The notes beneath the pieces were generated by a model, which saw only the letters and a list, made by a program, of their open reading frames with translations, ran no database searches and had not been told where the DNA came from. 64,000 bases of DNA, from positions 1,444,501 through 1,508,500 of the forward strand of contig NZ_CP089981.1 of NCBI RefSeq assembly GCF_021389975.1, in the 5' to 3' direction. The position numbers and the translations under genes were made by a program. Position 1 is the stretch's first letter. The number at the start of each line of letters is the position of its first letter. This DNA comes from Fulvivirga ulvae. GTDB taxonomy: Bacteria; Bacteroidota; Bacteroidia; Cytophagales; Cyclobacteriaceae. Positions 26,759 to 35,909 of the stretch are shown one piece after another.

Positions 26759-28201
26759 TTATAATTTGATACAAATGTTTTTGGCTTCGGTAAAGAACCT
26801 GAGAGCCTCCCATCCTCCTTCACGTCCTACTCCGGACTGCTTCATACCCCCGAAAGGAGTCCTTAGGTCACGAACAAGCCAGCAGTTTACCCAAATAATG
26901 CCGCTCTTTAATTGATGTGCCACCCTATGCGCCCGCTTTAGGTTTTCAGTCCATAGGGTTGCGGACAGGCCATAGGCAGTACTATTGGCATAATCCAGCA
27001 CTTCCTGCTCCTCTTTAAATGGCATAATGGTCACCACCGGCCCAAATATTTCCTCCTGGTTAGTGCGGCATTGGTGGCTTAAGCCTGTGATAACCGTGGG
27101 TTCGAGGAAATATCCGTCAGTACATCGCCCTTCAAGCTTTTTTCTGTTACCACCGGACACAACCTTTCCACCCTCTTCCTGCGCCAGCTTAATGTATGAC
27201 ATTACCTTTTCCATGTGCGGTTCAGACACTACTGCTCCTACTTTTGTTCCATCCTCCAAAGGGTCACCCACGATCAGTGCCTTAACTTTCTCAACAAAAG
27301 CATTTAAGAATTTCTCATAAATGGACTCCTGAACGAAGATTCTGGAACCACAAAGGCAAATCTGCCCCTGGTTGGCAAATGAAGAATGTATGGAAGTGTT
27401 CAGTGCCTGATCAAAATCACAATCCTCAAAGATGATGTTAGGATTCTTGCCTCCGAGTTCCAGGGAAAGCTTCTTAAACATTGGTGCTGCAGAAGCTGCT
27501 ATATTTTTACCAGTGGCCGTTCCACCTGTAAAGGAAATGACCGGTACATCCGGATGCTCAATTATAGCCTGACCAGCCTTCGCGCCAAGTCCGTGTACAA
27601 TATTCAGCACACCTTTTGGGAGTCCCGCTTCAATACAGAGTTCGGAAAACAAATAAGCCGTCATAGGTGTGATCTCCGAAGGCTTGGCCACCACAGTATT
27701 TCCAGCCGCTAGTGCCGGGGCTATCTTCCAGGTGAACAGGTACAGGGGCAAATTCCAGGGTGAGATACAGCCTGCCACACCTATCGGCGTTCTGGTGGTG
27801 TAGTTTATAGCTTCTCCGTCCATATTGTGCGATTCGGAAGCAAAATGTAAAATGGCCGTTGCATAAAAGCGCATATTACTTGAAGCTCTTGGAATATCCA
27901 CGCGCTGCGCCAGTTTCAAAGGCTTTCCATTATCAACAGACTCAACTTCTGCCAGCCGGTCATGATTCTTGTCAATGAGGCCGGCAATTCTATTGAGGAT
28001 ATCCGAACGCTTTTGGGCAGGCATGGTTGACCAACCTTCAAAAGCCGCTCTGGCAGCTTTAACGGCTACCTCCACATCCTCCTTATCCGAATCCGGGATC
28101 AGACTGTACACTTTACCCTCCGCCGGGTTATAGTTATCCAGATATTGCCCGGATTTAGGAGCTACTAACTCGCCGTTGATGTAGTTCTGTATTTTTTTCA
28201 T
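26759..28201 (-). CDS. Aldehyde dehydrogenase, probable 2-aminomuconic 6-semialdehyde dehydrogenase
   Basis: 480-residue NAD(P)-dependent aldehyde dehydrogenase. The catalytic Glu motif LELGGKNP and the Cys motif FANQGQICLCGSRIFV are intact, as are SFTGGTATG and the C-terminal GGMKQSGVGREGG. It belongs to the 2-hydroxymuconic/2-aminomuconic semialdehyde branch by sequence appearance, and its place next to 3-HAO, KynU and KMO supports oxidation of aminomuconate semialdehyde. The exact substrate is inference. It follows the SDR gene on the same strand with a 213-bp gap. Confidence 0.85.
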   Translation of the reverse strand: MKKIQNYINGELVAPKSGQYLDNYNPAEGKVYSLIPDSDKEDVEVAVKAARAAFEGWSTMPAQKRSDILNRIAGLIDKNHDRLAEVESVDNGKPLKLAQRVDIPRASSNMRFYATAILHFASESHNMDGEAINYTTRTPIGVAGCISPWNLPLYLFTWKIAPALAAGNTVVAKPSEITPMTAYLFSELCIEAGLPKGVLNIVHGLGAKAGQAIIEHPDVPVISFTGGTATGKNIAASAAPMFKKLSLELGGKNPNIIFEDCDFDQALNTSIHSSFANQGQICLCGSRIFVQESIYEKFLNAFVEKVKALIVGDPLEDGTKVGAVVSEPHMEKVMSYIKLAQEEGGKVVSGGNRKKLEGRCTDGYFLEPTVITGLSHQCRTNQEEIFGPVVTIMPFKEEQEVLDYANSTAYGLSATLWTENLKRAHRVAHQLKSGIIWVNCWLVRDLRTPFGGMKQSGVGREGGWEALRFFTEAKNICIKL

Positions 28202-28358
28202 GTTATTGATCTACAATTTTTTAATAATATCGGTCCAACTTGATAACTGAACCTCAATTTCAGGCGCATAAATAAGGGATCTGAAGTGATTTGGTAATAT
28301 ACCGCTTTCAGACCTCATCTATGTCACATTCTGTATCTCGGTAATGCATTTACCCATA

Positions 28359-28393
28359 TAGTGATCGGATGACTCATAGTCACCTGATCACTA
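28359..28393. repeat. Long inverted repeat between SDR and aldehyde dehydrogenase genes
   Basis: TAGTGATC (28359-28366) and GATCACTA (28386-28393) pair perfectly. An inner TGACT/AGTCA helix continues with two mismatches. No T-run follows on either strand. It may be a repressor operator or an mRNA processing/stabilising hairpin. The rest of the 213-bp gap shows no gene. Confidence 0.4.
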
Positions 28394-28414
28394 AAATTCT
28401 CTCTAGTATCAATA

Positions 28415-29203
28415 CTACAAACAACTTAACCTCCCACCATCTACAGGCAGGTTTATACCATTGATGTAGGCTGCGGCAGGGGTGGCAAGGAAAGCAGCGG
28501 CGGCGGCCACCTCTTCCGGGGTCGCGAACCGGCCTGCAGGGATTTCCTTTTTCATGGCTTTCATCACATCCTCCTCCGAAATATCTGTTTTTTCTGCTTT
28601 ACTGCGAATGATACTTTCTAATCTGACAGTACTGGTTGCTCCGGGCAATACATTATTGACAGTTATGCCATAAGGAGCTAACTCAGAAGCCAGTGTCTTT
28701 GCCCAGTTAGCCACTGCTCCACGGATGGTATTTGACACACCAAGGCCTGGCAATGGCGACTTTACGGAGGTAGAGATAATATTAATTACCCTGCCATATC
28801 CCACTTGTTTCATAAAGGGTGTTACTGCCTGGGTAAGTATCTGATTACAGATCAAATGTCTTCTAAAAGCCGCTTCAAACTCATCTAATTTCGCATCAAT
28901 AGCTTTGCCACCGGCCGGGCCGCCGGTATTGTTGATCAATATCTGAATATTGTTTTCCTTGATCAGGTATTGGTCAATAGCCGTTTTAAGCCTGGCCGTA
29001 TCATCAAAATCAGCACATATGTAGTGATGTTCCTGGCCTTTCGTTAAAGGAAGCTGATCAAGTACCTTTTGTAATTTTTCCTCATTTCGGGCTACTAATG
29101 TAACACTTGCGCCCAGCAAGGCCAGTTCAAGGGCTATTGCCTTGCCAATACCCTGGGTGCTGCCACATACTAATGCTCTTTTGTCTTTTAACTTTATATC
29201 CAT
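28415..29203 (-). CDS. Short-chain dehydrogenase/reductase family protein lacking the YxxxK tyrosine
   Basis: 262-residue Rossmann protein with CGSTQGIGKAIALELA at the N-terminus and the NNTGG motif (INNTGGPAGG). The usual Tyr of YxxxK is not found: the segment after NIISTSV reads GVSNTIRGAVANWAK, with Asn-Thr-Ile-Arg where Tyr-x-x-x-Lys is expected. The C-terminus has GRFATPEEVA and INLPVDGG as in other SDRs. This SN-x-x-R subgroup is known among SDRs and its chemistry is unclear. Location in the kynurenine cluster suggests action on an aminomuconate-type intermediate. Confidence 0.8.
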   Translation of the reverse strand: MDIKLKDKRALVCGSTQGIGKAIALELALLGASVTLVARNEEKLQKVLDQLPLTKGQEHHYICADFDDTARLKTAIDQYLIKENNIQILINNTGGPAGGKAIDAKLDEFEAAFRRHLICNQILTQAVTPFMKQVGYGRVINIISTSVKSPLPGLGVSNTIRGAVANWAKTLASELAPYGITVNNVLPGATSTVRLESIIRSKAEKTDISEEDVMKAMKKEIPAGRFATPEEVAAAAAFLATPAAAYINGINLPVDGGRLSCL

Positions 29204-29367
29204 TTGATTTTGTTAGAATCGTATACCTGTATCGTTTTAATTTTCGCTAAATTTAAAGAGAAATGTCCATAATGCCAGTTATACCGGCTGAGATGAAAAG
29301 TAAAATGGCTATCTCGGCAAATCATTCTGGCTCATAACCAGGGATATATAACTTTAAAATTTGATTT

Positions 29368-29895
29368 ATGGCTATAAAAAGACCCTTCAACCTTCAAAAG
29401 TGGATCGATGATAATCGCGACATTTTGAAGCCTCCCATCGGGAACAAAAACCTTTATGTGGAAGCTGGTGATTTTATAGTGATGATAGTAGGCGGCCCAA
29501 ACGCCAGGAAAGATTACCACTACAATGAAACGGAAGAACTCTTCTACCAACTCGAAGGAGATATTACGGTTAAGATACAGGAAGATGGTAAAGCAGTAGA
29601 AGTACCCATAAAAGCAGGAGATATCTATTTGCACCCGGCAAAAGTCCCCCACTCCCCTATAAGACCTGCCAACTCAGTAGGACTGGTGATAGAGCGGGTA
29701 AGGGAAGAGCAGCATACAGACGGGCTAATGTGGTTTTGTGATAACTGTAACCATAAACTGCACGAAACATACTTCCCTCTAAAAAACATTGAGAAAGATT
29801 TTCTCTCTCGCTTTAAGGAGTTTTACAGTTCCAAAGAAATGCGCACCTGCGACAACTGCGGGCATGTGATGGAGGTGGACGAACGCTTTGTTTAA
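29368..29895 (+). CDS. nbaC: 3-hydroxyanthranilate 3,4-dioxygenase
   Basis: 175-residue cupin dioxygenase opening 3-hydroxyanthranilate to 2-amino-3-carboxymuconate semialdehyde. The iron ligands are in DYHYNETEELFYQLEGD and KVPHSP. The C-terminus carries a rubredoxin-like pair of CxxC motifs (CDNCNHKL, CDNCGHVM), typical of bacterial 3-HAOs. It heads the plus-strand set 3-HAO-ogt-kynU-kmo. Its stop overlaps the ogt start (TAATG). A TAACTTTA box 12 bp before the start is promoter-like. Confidence 0.93.
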   Translation: MAIKRPFNLQKWIDDNRDILKPPIGNKNLYVEAGDFIVMIVGGPNARKDYHYNETEELFYQLEGDITVKIQEDGKAVEVPIKAGDIYLHPAKVPHSPIRPANSVGLVIERVREEQHTDGLMWFCDNCNHKLHETYFPLKNIEKDFLSRFKEFYSSKEMRTCDNCGHVMEVDERFV

Positions 29896-30374
29896 TGGAG
29901 TCTGTGATTTATCAATCTCCAGTCGGAGGAATTAAGATTTCAGCAGATGACGATGCCATCATAGAGGCTTGCTTTACCGGGGAAACAACGAGCAGAACCA
30001 CTGAAAATATGCTGATCCAAAAATGTATCAGGGAATTGGAATCTTATTTCCAGGGTGACTTAAAGCAGTTTACAATCCCCATAAAGCTGACCGGAACCGA
30101 TTTCCAAAACAGGGTATGGTCTGAATTGTTGAAAATCCCTTATGGCAAAACCATCTCCTACAGTGAGCTGGCTATACGCCTCGGAGACCTCAAATGCATC
30201 AGGGCCGCAGGCACGGCAAATGGCAAAAACAAGATCCCAATCATAGTGCCCTGCCACCGGGTGATCGGCAAGGACGGAGGCCTGGTAGGGTTTGGCGGGG
30301 GATTGGACAAAAAGGAATGGCTGCTAAAACATGAGGGCATTATACGCAGTGAACAGATGAAAATTTTTGCCTAA
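29895..30374 (+). CDS. ogt: Methylated-DNA-[protein]-cysteine S-methyltransferase
   Basis: 159 residues with the suicidal acceptor motif IPIIVPCHRVIG and the preceding helix-turn-helix (SYSELAIRLGD, AAGTANGKNKIP). It repairs O6-methylguanine by taking the alkyl group on Cys. The gene overlaps nbaC by one base and precedes kynU by about 30 bp, so a DNA-repair gene is embedded in a catabolic operon; no functional link is known. Confidence 0.92.
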   Translation: MESVIYQSPVGGIKISADDDAIIEACFTGETTSRTTENMLIQKCIRELESYFQGDLKQFTIPIKLTGTDFQNRVWSELLKIPYGKTISYSELAIRLGDLKCIRAAGTANGKNKIPIIVPCHRVIGKDGGLVGFGGGLDKKEWLLKHEGIIRSEQMKIFA

Positions 30375-30403
30375 TATTGACGCAAAAGATTCAAATTTTC
30401 CAA

Positions 30404-31672
30404 ATGGGCAATAAAAATACGTTGGCATACGCTCAACAATCAGACAACGAAGATCCACTTAAAGCATTCCGTAACAGGTTTCACATCCCAACACTCAACG
30501 GGAAAGAAGTCATCTACTTTACGGGCAACTCCCTGGGGCTACAACCCAAAAACACCAAAACATATATTGAAGAAGAGCTCGATGGCTGGGCCACATTAGG
30601 TGTTGACGGACATTTTCACTCTCAAAAGCGGCCATGGTTTTATTATCATAAGTTTAGCAAAGAGGCATTGGCTAAAATAGTAGGAGCTCTACCGTCAGAG
30701 GTGGTTTCCATGAACAGCCTGACTACGAACCTCCACATGATGATGGTTTCGTTCTATCGGCCTACCAGTAGCAGGTATAAAATTTTGATAGAAGCAGGAG
30801 CCTTCCCCTCTGACCAATATGCAGTGGAAAGCCAGATAAAATTCCACAATTTGCCTTATCAAGAAGCGCTTGTTGAGATAGCGCCAAGAGAAGGTGAACA
30901 CACGCTGAGAACGGAAGACATAGTAAAGACAATTGAAGAACATAAAGAGAGTCTGGCACTGGTTATGCTTAGCGGTGTGCAGTATTACACCGGTCAATTT
31001 TTCGATATCAAAACAATTACTGAAGCTGGTCATAGGGCCGGTGCCCTTGTGGGTTTTGACCTGGCCCATGCTGTAGGTAATGTACCTCTCGCATTGCATG
31101 AACACCAGGTGGATTTTGCTGCTTGGTGCAGCTATAAATACCTCAATTCCGGACCAGGTGGAGTCAGTGGTATTTTTGTGCATGAAAAACATGGCAACAA
31201 CCCGGACATACCTCGATTTGCAGGCTGGTGGGGCCATGATGAAGAGGAAAGGTTTAGAATGGAAAAGGGCTTTAAGCCCATGGAAGGAGCCGACGGCTGG
31301 CAGGTGAGCAATGTAAACGTGCTTAGCAGCGCTGCCCATCTCGCTGCTCTTGAAATATATGATGAAGCGGGCATGGATGCGCTTCGCGAAAAAAGCCTCA
31401 GGTTAACAGGATATCTCGAATCATTGCTTAAGGAACTGGAAAATGAAAATCTGCTTCAGATCATTACTCCATCTGATCCCAAAGCAAGAGGTTGTCAGCT
31501 ATCATTGTTGGTCAACTCTAATGGCAAAGCCATTTTTGAGCACCTGACCAGGTCTGGTGTAGTGGCAGACTGGCGGGAGCCTAATGTTATCCGTGTGGCT
31601 CCCGTTCCCTTGTATAACACATTTAAAGATGTATTTAATTTTTATGATATCTTAAAAAAAGTAATTTACTAA
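30404..31672 (+). CDS. kynU: Kynureninase
   Basis: 422-residue PLP enzyme (fold type I) cleaving 3-hydroxykynurenine or kynurenine to (3-hydroxy)anthranilate and alanine. The PLP lysine lies in WCSYKYLNSGPG, the phosphate-binding Asp in GFDLAHAVGN, and YFTGNSLGLQP is the N-terminal signature. ATG at 30404 is preferred; a TTG at 30377 would add nine residues. The stop is followed after 3 bp by kmo. Confidence 0.93.
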   Translation: MGNKNTLAYAQQSDNEDPLKAFRNRFHIPTLNGKEVIYFTGNSLGLQPKNTKTYIEEELDGWATLGVDGHFHSQKRPWFYYHKFSKEALAKIVGALPSEVVSMNSLTTNLHMMMVSFYRPTSSRYKILIEAGAFPSDQYAVESQIKFHNLPYQEALVEIAPREGEHTLRTEDIVKTIEEHKESLALVMLSGVQYYTGQFFDIKTITEAGHRAGALVGFDLAHAVGNVPLALHEHQVDFAAWCSYKYLNSGPGGVSGIFVHEKHGNNPDIPRFAGWWGHDEEERFRMEKGFKPMEGADGWQVSNVNVLSSAAHLAALEIYDEAGMDALREKSLRLTGYLESLLKELENENLLQIITPSDPKARGCQLSLLVNSNGKAIFEHLTRSGVVADWREPNVIRVAPVPLYNTFKDVFNFYDILKKVIY

Positions 31673-31675
31673 ACC

Positions 31676-33013
31676 ATGCAGAATGTAGAAAAGATATCTC
31701 TCGTAGGAGCAGGGCTTGTAGGGTCATTGATGGCCATTTATCTGGCCAAAAGAGGTTATAAAGTAGATGTGTATGAGCGCCGTGAAGATATGCGCAAAGG
31801 AGGAGCAGAAGGGGGTCGCTCAATCAACCTTGCCTTGAGTAACAGGGGCCTTTTACCTCTTGAAGAAGTCGGGATAATAGAGGCTGCAAAGAAAATGGTT
31901 ATTCCCATGCGTGGCAGAATGATGCATGATAACAAAGGTTTTCTTACTTTTCAGCCCTACGGACGGCTGGGGCAGGCCATTAACTCCATTTCCAGGGGTG
32001 GCCTCAATGAACTCCTGATGAATGAAGCGGAAAAACTTGGTGTTAAAATACATTTCAATCATTCGTGTGTAGGAATAAATTTTGACAGAAACCTTCTCTT
32101 CTTTGATGTCGATGGAAAGCGGATTGAAAAAAATGCAGATATCATCATCGGGACTGATGGGGCATTTTCTGTGGTAAGAAGATTAATGCAACGCACAGAC
32201 CGTTTCAACTATTCGCAGTACTACATTGAGCATGGGTACAAGGAGTTGAGTATTCCTCCTGCTGCCAACAATGGTTTTAAAATTGAAAAAAATGCCTTAC
32301 ATATCTGGCCAAGGGGCAATTATATGCTTATAGCACTTCCCAACCTTGACGGAAGCTTTACCTGCACTTTATTCTTTCCTTTCAAAGGCCAGCCTTCATT
32401 TGATACTTTACAATCGAGAAATGATGTAGAAGAATTTTTCAGAAAAGTATTTCCTGATGCTTATGAGCTAATGCCAACATTGGCAGATGATTTTCAAAGC
32501 AACCCAACTTCATCGCTCGTCACTGTCAAGTGCAGTCCATGGGTAAAAAAGAGGACGCTCATTATTGGCGATGCTTCCCATGCAATAGTGCCCTTCTATG
32601 GTCAGGGAATGAATAGCGGTTTTGAAGATTGCCGCATTCTCAATAGTTTGCTGGATGAGCATCAGGATAACTGGGATGTGGTGCTTCAAAGGTTCAATGA
32701 TTCCAGAAAGCCCGATGCTGATGCTATTTCCGATCTTGCACTTCAAAATTTTATAGAGATGCGCGATCTGGTAGCTGACAAAGAGTTTTTACTAAGAAAA
32801 AAAATTGAGGCTAAGCTTCATGATCTCTATCCCGAGCAATGGATACCTCTATATTCCATGGTTACTTTTAATGAAAATATCAGGTACTCCGAAGCTATGA
32901 ATATAGGGAGAAAGCAAAAAGAGATTATGGATGATGTAATGAAAGCTCCCAATATTGAAAAAACATGGGAAAAGCTGGACTTTAAAAGCATTGCCGAGAA
33001 GCTAAAGGTTTAA
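31676..33013 (+). CDS. kmo: Kynurenine 3-monooxygenase
   Basis: 445-residue FAD-dependent hydroxylase. The dinucleotide motif SLVGAGLVGSLMAIYLAKRG is at residues 8-27, GGRSINLALSNRG is the KMO signature, and the FAD-binding GD motif is IIGDASHAIVPFYGQGMN. The C-terminus is hydrophobic-poor relative to the human enzyme, as in bacterial forms. It hydroxylates L-kynurenine using NADPH and O2. Its last 12 bp overlap the convergent TerB-like gene. Confidence 0.93.
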   Translation: MQNVEKISLVGAGLVGSLMAIYLAKRGYKVDVYERREDMRKGGAEGGRSINLALSNRGLLPLEEVGIIEAAKKMVIPMRGRMMHDNKGFLTFQPYGRLGQAINSISRGGLNELLMNEAEKLGVKIHFNHSCVGINFDRNLLFFDVDGKRIEKNADIIIGTDGAFSVVRRLMQRTDRFNYSQYYIEHGYKELSIPPAANNGFKIEKNALHIWPRGNYMLIALPNLDGSFTCTLFFPFKGQPSFDTLQSRNDVEEFFRKVFPDAYELMPTLADDFQSNPTSSLVTVKCSPWVKKRTLIIGDASHAIVPFYGQGMNSGFEDCRILNSLLDEHQDNWDVVLQRFNDSRKPDADAISDLALQNFIEMRDLVADKEFLLRKKIEAKLHDLYPEQWIPLYSMVTFNENIRYSEAMNIGRKQKEIMDDVMKAPNIEKTWEKLDFKSIAEKLKV

Positions 33014-33451
33014 TTCTTCTTTCAGCCTTCTGTAAGTACGATATTCTGCTTTATCTTTGTCTTGTTCCTGTGAAGCAAATAGCTCCATAGTTTCATTCAA
33101 AAACTCTTTTGAAGCATTATTGTTGGCCAGGTAGTCGCGCAAGGCAGCAATAAACTTTGCTTCCCACTTCTCTCTGTTTTTTAACAGATACCTTATTTCT
33201 GCCTTATAGATAAGCATAAGATTCTCCTCTTTTTCTTCAAGACCAAGGTCTTCTGTAGCAAATTCATCGCCTAATATTTTTGACAGTCTTTTTAATGTGA
33301 CCCATTCCTCCCTATCCAAGAGACCGTCGCTCATTACTATCAGGCACGAAGGCAATAAATGAGCAATGTAGATAAACTGTTCTTTATTAATATCCAGAAA
33401 GCGAATCTGGGTATATTCGGTATAGAGGTCATCCATCTTCGACTTAGCCAT
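33002..33451 (-). CDS. TerB-like helical protein of unknown function
   Basis: 149 residues, all-helical and rich in charge. The segment IVMSDGLLDREEWVTLKRLS resembles the DG-x-x-x-x-E core of TerB/DjlA-like domains, which bind divalent metal in TerB. No other domain was recognised. The gene overlaps kmo tail to tail by 12 bp. Confidence 0.55.
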   Translation of the reverse strand: MAKSKMDDLYTEYTQIRFLDINKEQFIYIAHLLPSCLIVMSDGLLDREEWVTLKRLSKILGDEFATEDLGLEEKEENLMLIYKAEIRYLLKNREKWEAKFIAALRDYLANNNASKEFLNETMELFASQEQDKDKAEYRTYRRLKEELNL

Positions 33452-33504
33452 ATTTCTTCACTTAATAAATTGCTTATCCTAAATATAAAAATTTTCGTGA
33501 TATC

Positions 33505-34980
33505 TCAGCTAGAAATTAACTGTTTATACTGGTCATACCGGCTCAAAATTTCACGAACATAATTAACAGGCTCTTCTCCTCTACAGTACCCTGACTCCAC
33601 TACAGGGTCGCGAAAAAAATCGGGTTTGGACTTCATTAGCAAATAATACTCTACATTACCATCCCATTTCTGAGGGTCTTTATTATGCTTTTTGGCCAGT
33701 TCTCTGGCATCTACAACATGCCCTAGCCCGACATTGTAGCTGGCAAGAACAAACTTTATTCGCTCACCTTCATCTTCAATAGTTTTTGCCCATAGCTTGT
33801 CTAAAAAGCGCAGATAATTTACCCCGGCCCTAATGCTTTGTCGTGGGTCATGAAGATCCTCTGCGCCAAACCTATATCCTGTTTCCGGAACCAGCTGCAT
33901 CAACCCGACGGCTCCTGCCCATGATTGTGCTTCGGGATTAAAATGAGACTCCTGATATATCTGGGAGGCCAGCAGCCTCCAATCCCAACCCAGACTATCC
34001 GCGGCTTCTTTGATCAAATCGTCATAGACACTGATCTTTTCTCCTCCAATAGACGAAAAATCACTTTTGGCTCTCCTCAGTGAAGCTCGTGGGCTTTTGA
34101 AATATTTATTATAAATTACATTAAAGGTAGCCCGCTTTTTTAACTCCTTCATCCAATCATTCATCTCGGTAAGCAACTCTGGTGCATTTTTACGAACTGC
34201 CCAAGCTATTTGCTGAGGAAAACTTATCGGTGTTCTGACATCTATCTGAGGATAATACGCAGCATTAACAAAAGCTACCGTCTCGTCAGCTACAGTATAT
34301 TTTATGTCGCCTTGCGCTACTCTGCGAATCAGTTCTTCGGTTTCTGCGCTGTCCTGATCCTCCAAAATAATAATATCCCCACCTATTTCCTGCGAAAGGT
34401 TCTGCAACCGCTCTTCATATGATGAGCTTTTCCTCACATACACCTCTTTGCCGATCAGGTCTACCTGGTTTCGGATCAACGCTTTATCAAGCTGCTCACG
34501 AGTCATTTTACGCCAACCCTTTGGTTTCTTCTGCACTAATACCTGCCTTGCTGTATAGTGACTTTCAGTAAATGCCACAATTTTTTTTCTTCCTTTTGTT
34601 ACCGTCAGCGAGTAAGCGATCACATCTCCATCTCCGGCATTTAACATCTCAAAAGCCTTATCTATGTTGGTCGTCGATTTTATTTCAAGTGTTACACCAA
34701 TTTTTTCAGCAAAAAGAGCTAATAAATCATATTCATACCCCATAGGCTGCCCTTTATATAAGAAATAGCCAGTGGAGCTATTATCAACAATAGCTATTAA
34801 AGTACCACGCTCTCTGATTTTCCGGAGGTCAAAATCCACGGCATGCACCATAGGATCTTCGGCAGGCTTAGGCCCAGTACTCTCATTACCAGATCTATGG
34901 CAGGCAAATAAGACTAAACATAACGTCAAAAGTATTGAAGCTCCCAATACCCATCTGGTTTTATCAATTTGAAAGATCAT
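33505..34980 (-). CDS. mltF: MltF-like lytic transglycosylase with solute-binding domain
   Basis: 491 residues. A hydrophobic N-terminus with a candidate lipobox (LVLFACH) leads into a periplasmic SBP_bac_3 domain (about 55-290; RGTLIAIVDNSSTGYFLY, VTKGRKKIVAFTESHY). A C-terminal SLT domain (about 325-460) carries the catalytic Glu in QIYQESHFNPEAQ and the motifs GAVGLMQLVPETG and ASYNVGLGHV. The layout equals MltF, a membrane-bound enzyme cutting peptidoglycan into 1,6-anhydro products. Confidence 0.88.
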   Translation of the reverse strand: MIFQIDKTRWVLGASILLTLCLVLFACHRSGNESTGPKPAEDPMVHAVDFDLRKIRERGTLIAIVDNSSTGYFLYKGQPMGYEYDLLALFAEKIGVTLEIKSTTNIDKAFEMLNAGDGDVIAYSLTVTKGRKKIVAFTESHYTARQVLVQKKPKGWRKMTREQLDKALIRNQVDLIGKEVYVRKSSSYEERLQNLSQEIGGDIIILEDQDSAETEELIRRVAQGDIKYTVADETVAFVNAAYYPQIDVRTPISFPQQIAWAVRKNAPELLTEMNDWMKELKKRATFNVIYNKYFKSPRASLRRAKSDFSSIGGEKISVYDDLIKEAADSLGWDWRLLASQIYQESHFNPEAQSWAGAVGLMQLVPETGYRFGAEDLHDPRQSIRAGVNYLRFLDKLWAKTIEDEGERIKFVLASYNVGLGHVVDARELAKKHNKDPQKWDGNVEYYLLMKSKPDFFRDPVVESGYCRGEEPVNYVREILSRYDQYKQLISS

Positions 34981-35086
34981 GATTTATGAAAATAATGATA
35001 ATTTTGCTACTATAAAAGTTGAGCTCGACCTGCTTCGAAGGATCGGCATACGCTTTAGCAGATACAGTACACGAAAAAATACATCA

Positions 35087-35392
35087 ATGGTTCTATATAA
35101 TGTAACAATTGGCATTGACAAGGATGCAGAAAAAGAATGGCTTAGCTGGATGAAAAACAAGCATATTCCTGCGGTAATGGAGACGGGTATGTTTCTTGAA
35201 TACAAAATTTTTAAAGTATTAAGTCATGAAGACGAGGAGCAAAGTGTATCTTATTCCGTGCAATATTTTGCTCAAACAGTTGATAAAGTAGTTGAGTATC
35301 TCAATAATCATGCCCCAAAACTTGTTGAAGAGCACCGTGCCAGGTATAAGGACAAACATGTAGCATTCAGAACGCTTCTTGAAGAGGTGTAA
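35087..35392 (+). CDS. DUF4286 family protein
   Basis: 101 residues starting MVLYNVTIGIDKD, with the family segments HIPAVMETGMFLEYKIFKV and SYSVQYFAQT. Likely an alpha/beta ferredoxin-like fold; function unknown. An upstream in-frame ATG at 34979 would overlap the start of the divergent mltF gene by two bases and adds 36 residues not typical of the family, so the internal ATG is preferred. Confidence 0.7.
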   Translation: MVLYNVTIGIDKDAEKEWLSWMKNKHIPAVMETGMFLEYKIFKVLSHEDEEQSVSYSVQYFAQTVDKVVEYLNNHAPKLVEEHRARYKDKHVAFRTLLEEV

Positions 35393-35526
35393 TTCTTACA
35401 TCCTCATATATTACCAAACAACAATAATAGTTAAAATAAAGAGTTTTCAAGCATATTATCTTTAAATATGCTACTTTAGCTTACGTCGTAGCTAGGCATT
35501 CACGCAAGAATTATATATTTAAGGTT

Positions 35527-35904
35527 ATGGAAGCTCTATATTTTGAACGAACCGAAGATTCACCAAAGATATATTTTGATGGGGATTCTGGTCGATTGCT
35601 GATGGAGGGAAGGTCTTTCATGGAGGATACTATGCCGTTTCATCAAGCAATAATTAGTTGGCTAAGAAATTATTTTCAGGAACCAAGTAAAAAGACCGTT
35701 CTTGAGCTTGAGATAGATTATCTCAATACTTCTTCTTCTAAAATGCTCATCGACATCCTTTTTGAGCTGAATAAGTTTTACATTTTCGGCAATGATGTCG
35801 TTGTAAAATGGAAATACTATCAGCATGATGAGGACATGGAAGATATGGGGCACGAACTGGAAGAAATGGTTGACATTCCTTTTGAGTTCGGAGTATTAGT
35901 GTAA
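35527..35904 (+). CDS. SiaC-family regulatory phosphoprotein (DUF1987)
   Basis: 125 residues. The family phosphoacceptor region is LEIDYLNTSSSKMLIDIL. Start MEALYFERTEDSPKIYFD is typical. In Pseudomonas, SiaC is switched by the kinase SiaB and phosphatase SiaA and controls the diguanylate cyclase SiaD. None of these is adjacent here, so the input is unknown. A TATCTTTA box lies at 35457-35464. Confidence 0.8.
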   Translation: MEALYFERTEDSPKIYFDGDSGRLLMEGRSFMEDTMPFHQAIISWLRNYFQEPSKKTVLELEIDYLNTSSSKMLIDILFELNKFYIFGNDVVVKWKYYQHDEDMEDMGHELEEMVDIPFEFGVLV

Positions 35905-35909
35905 GGTAG

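Noticed and set aside
30695..31339. 214-codon open frame opposite kynU
   Set aside because: Antisense shadow of a well-conserved kynureninase with no recognisable features.
34979..35086. Earlier ATG for the DUF4286 gene
   Set aside because: It overlaps the divergent mltF start and adds 36 residues not typical of the family.
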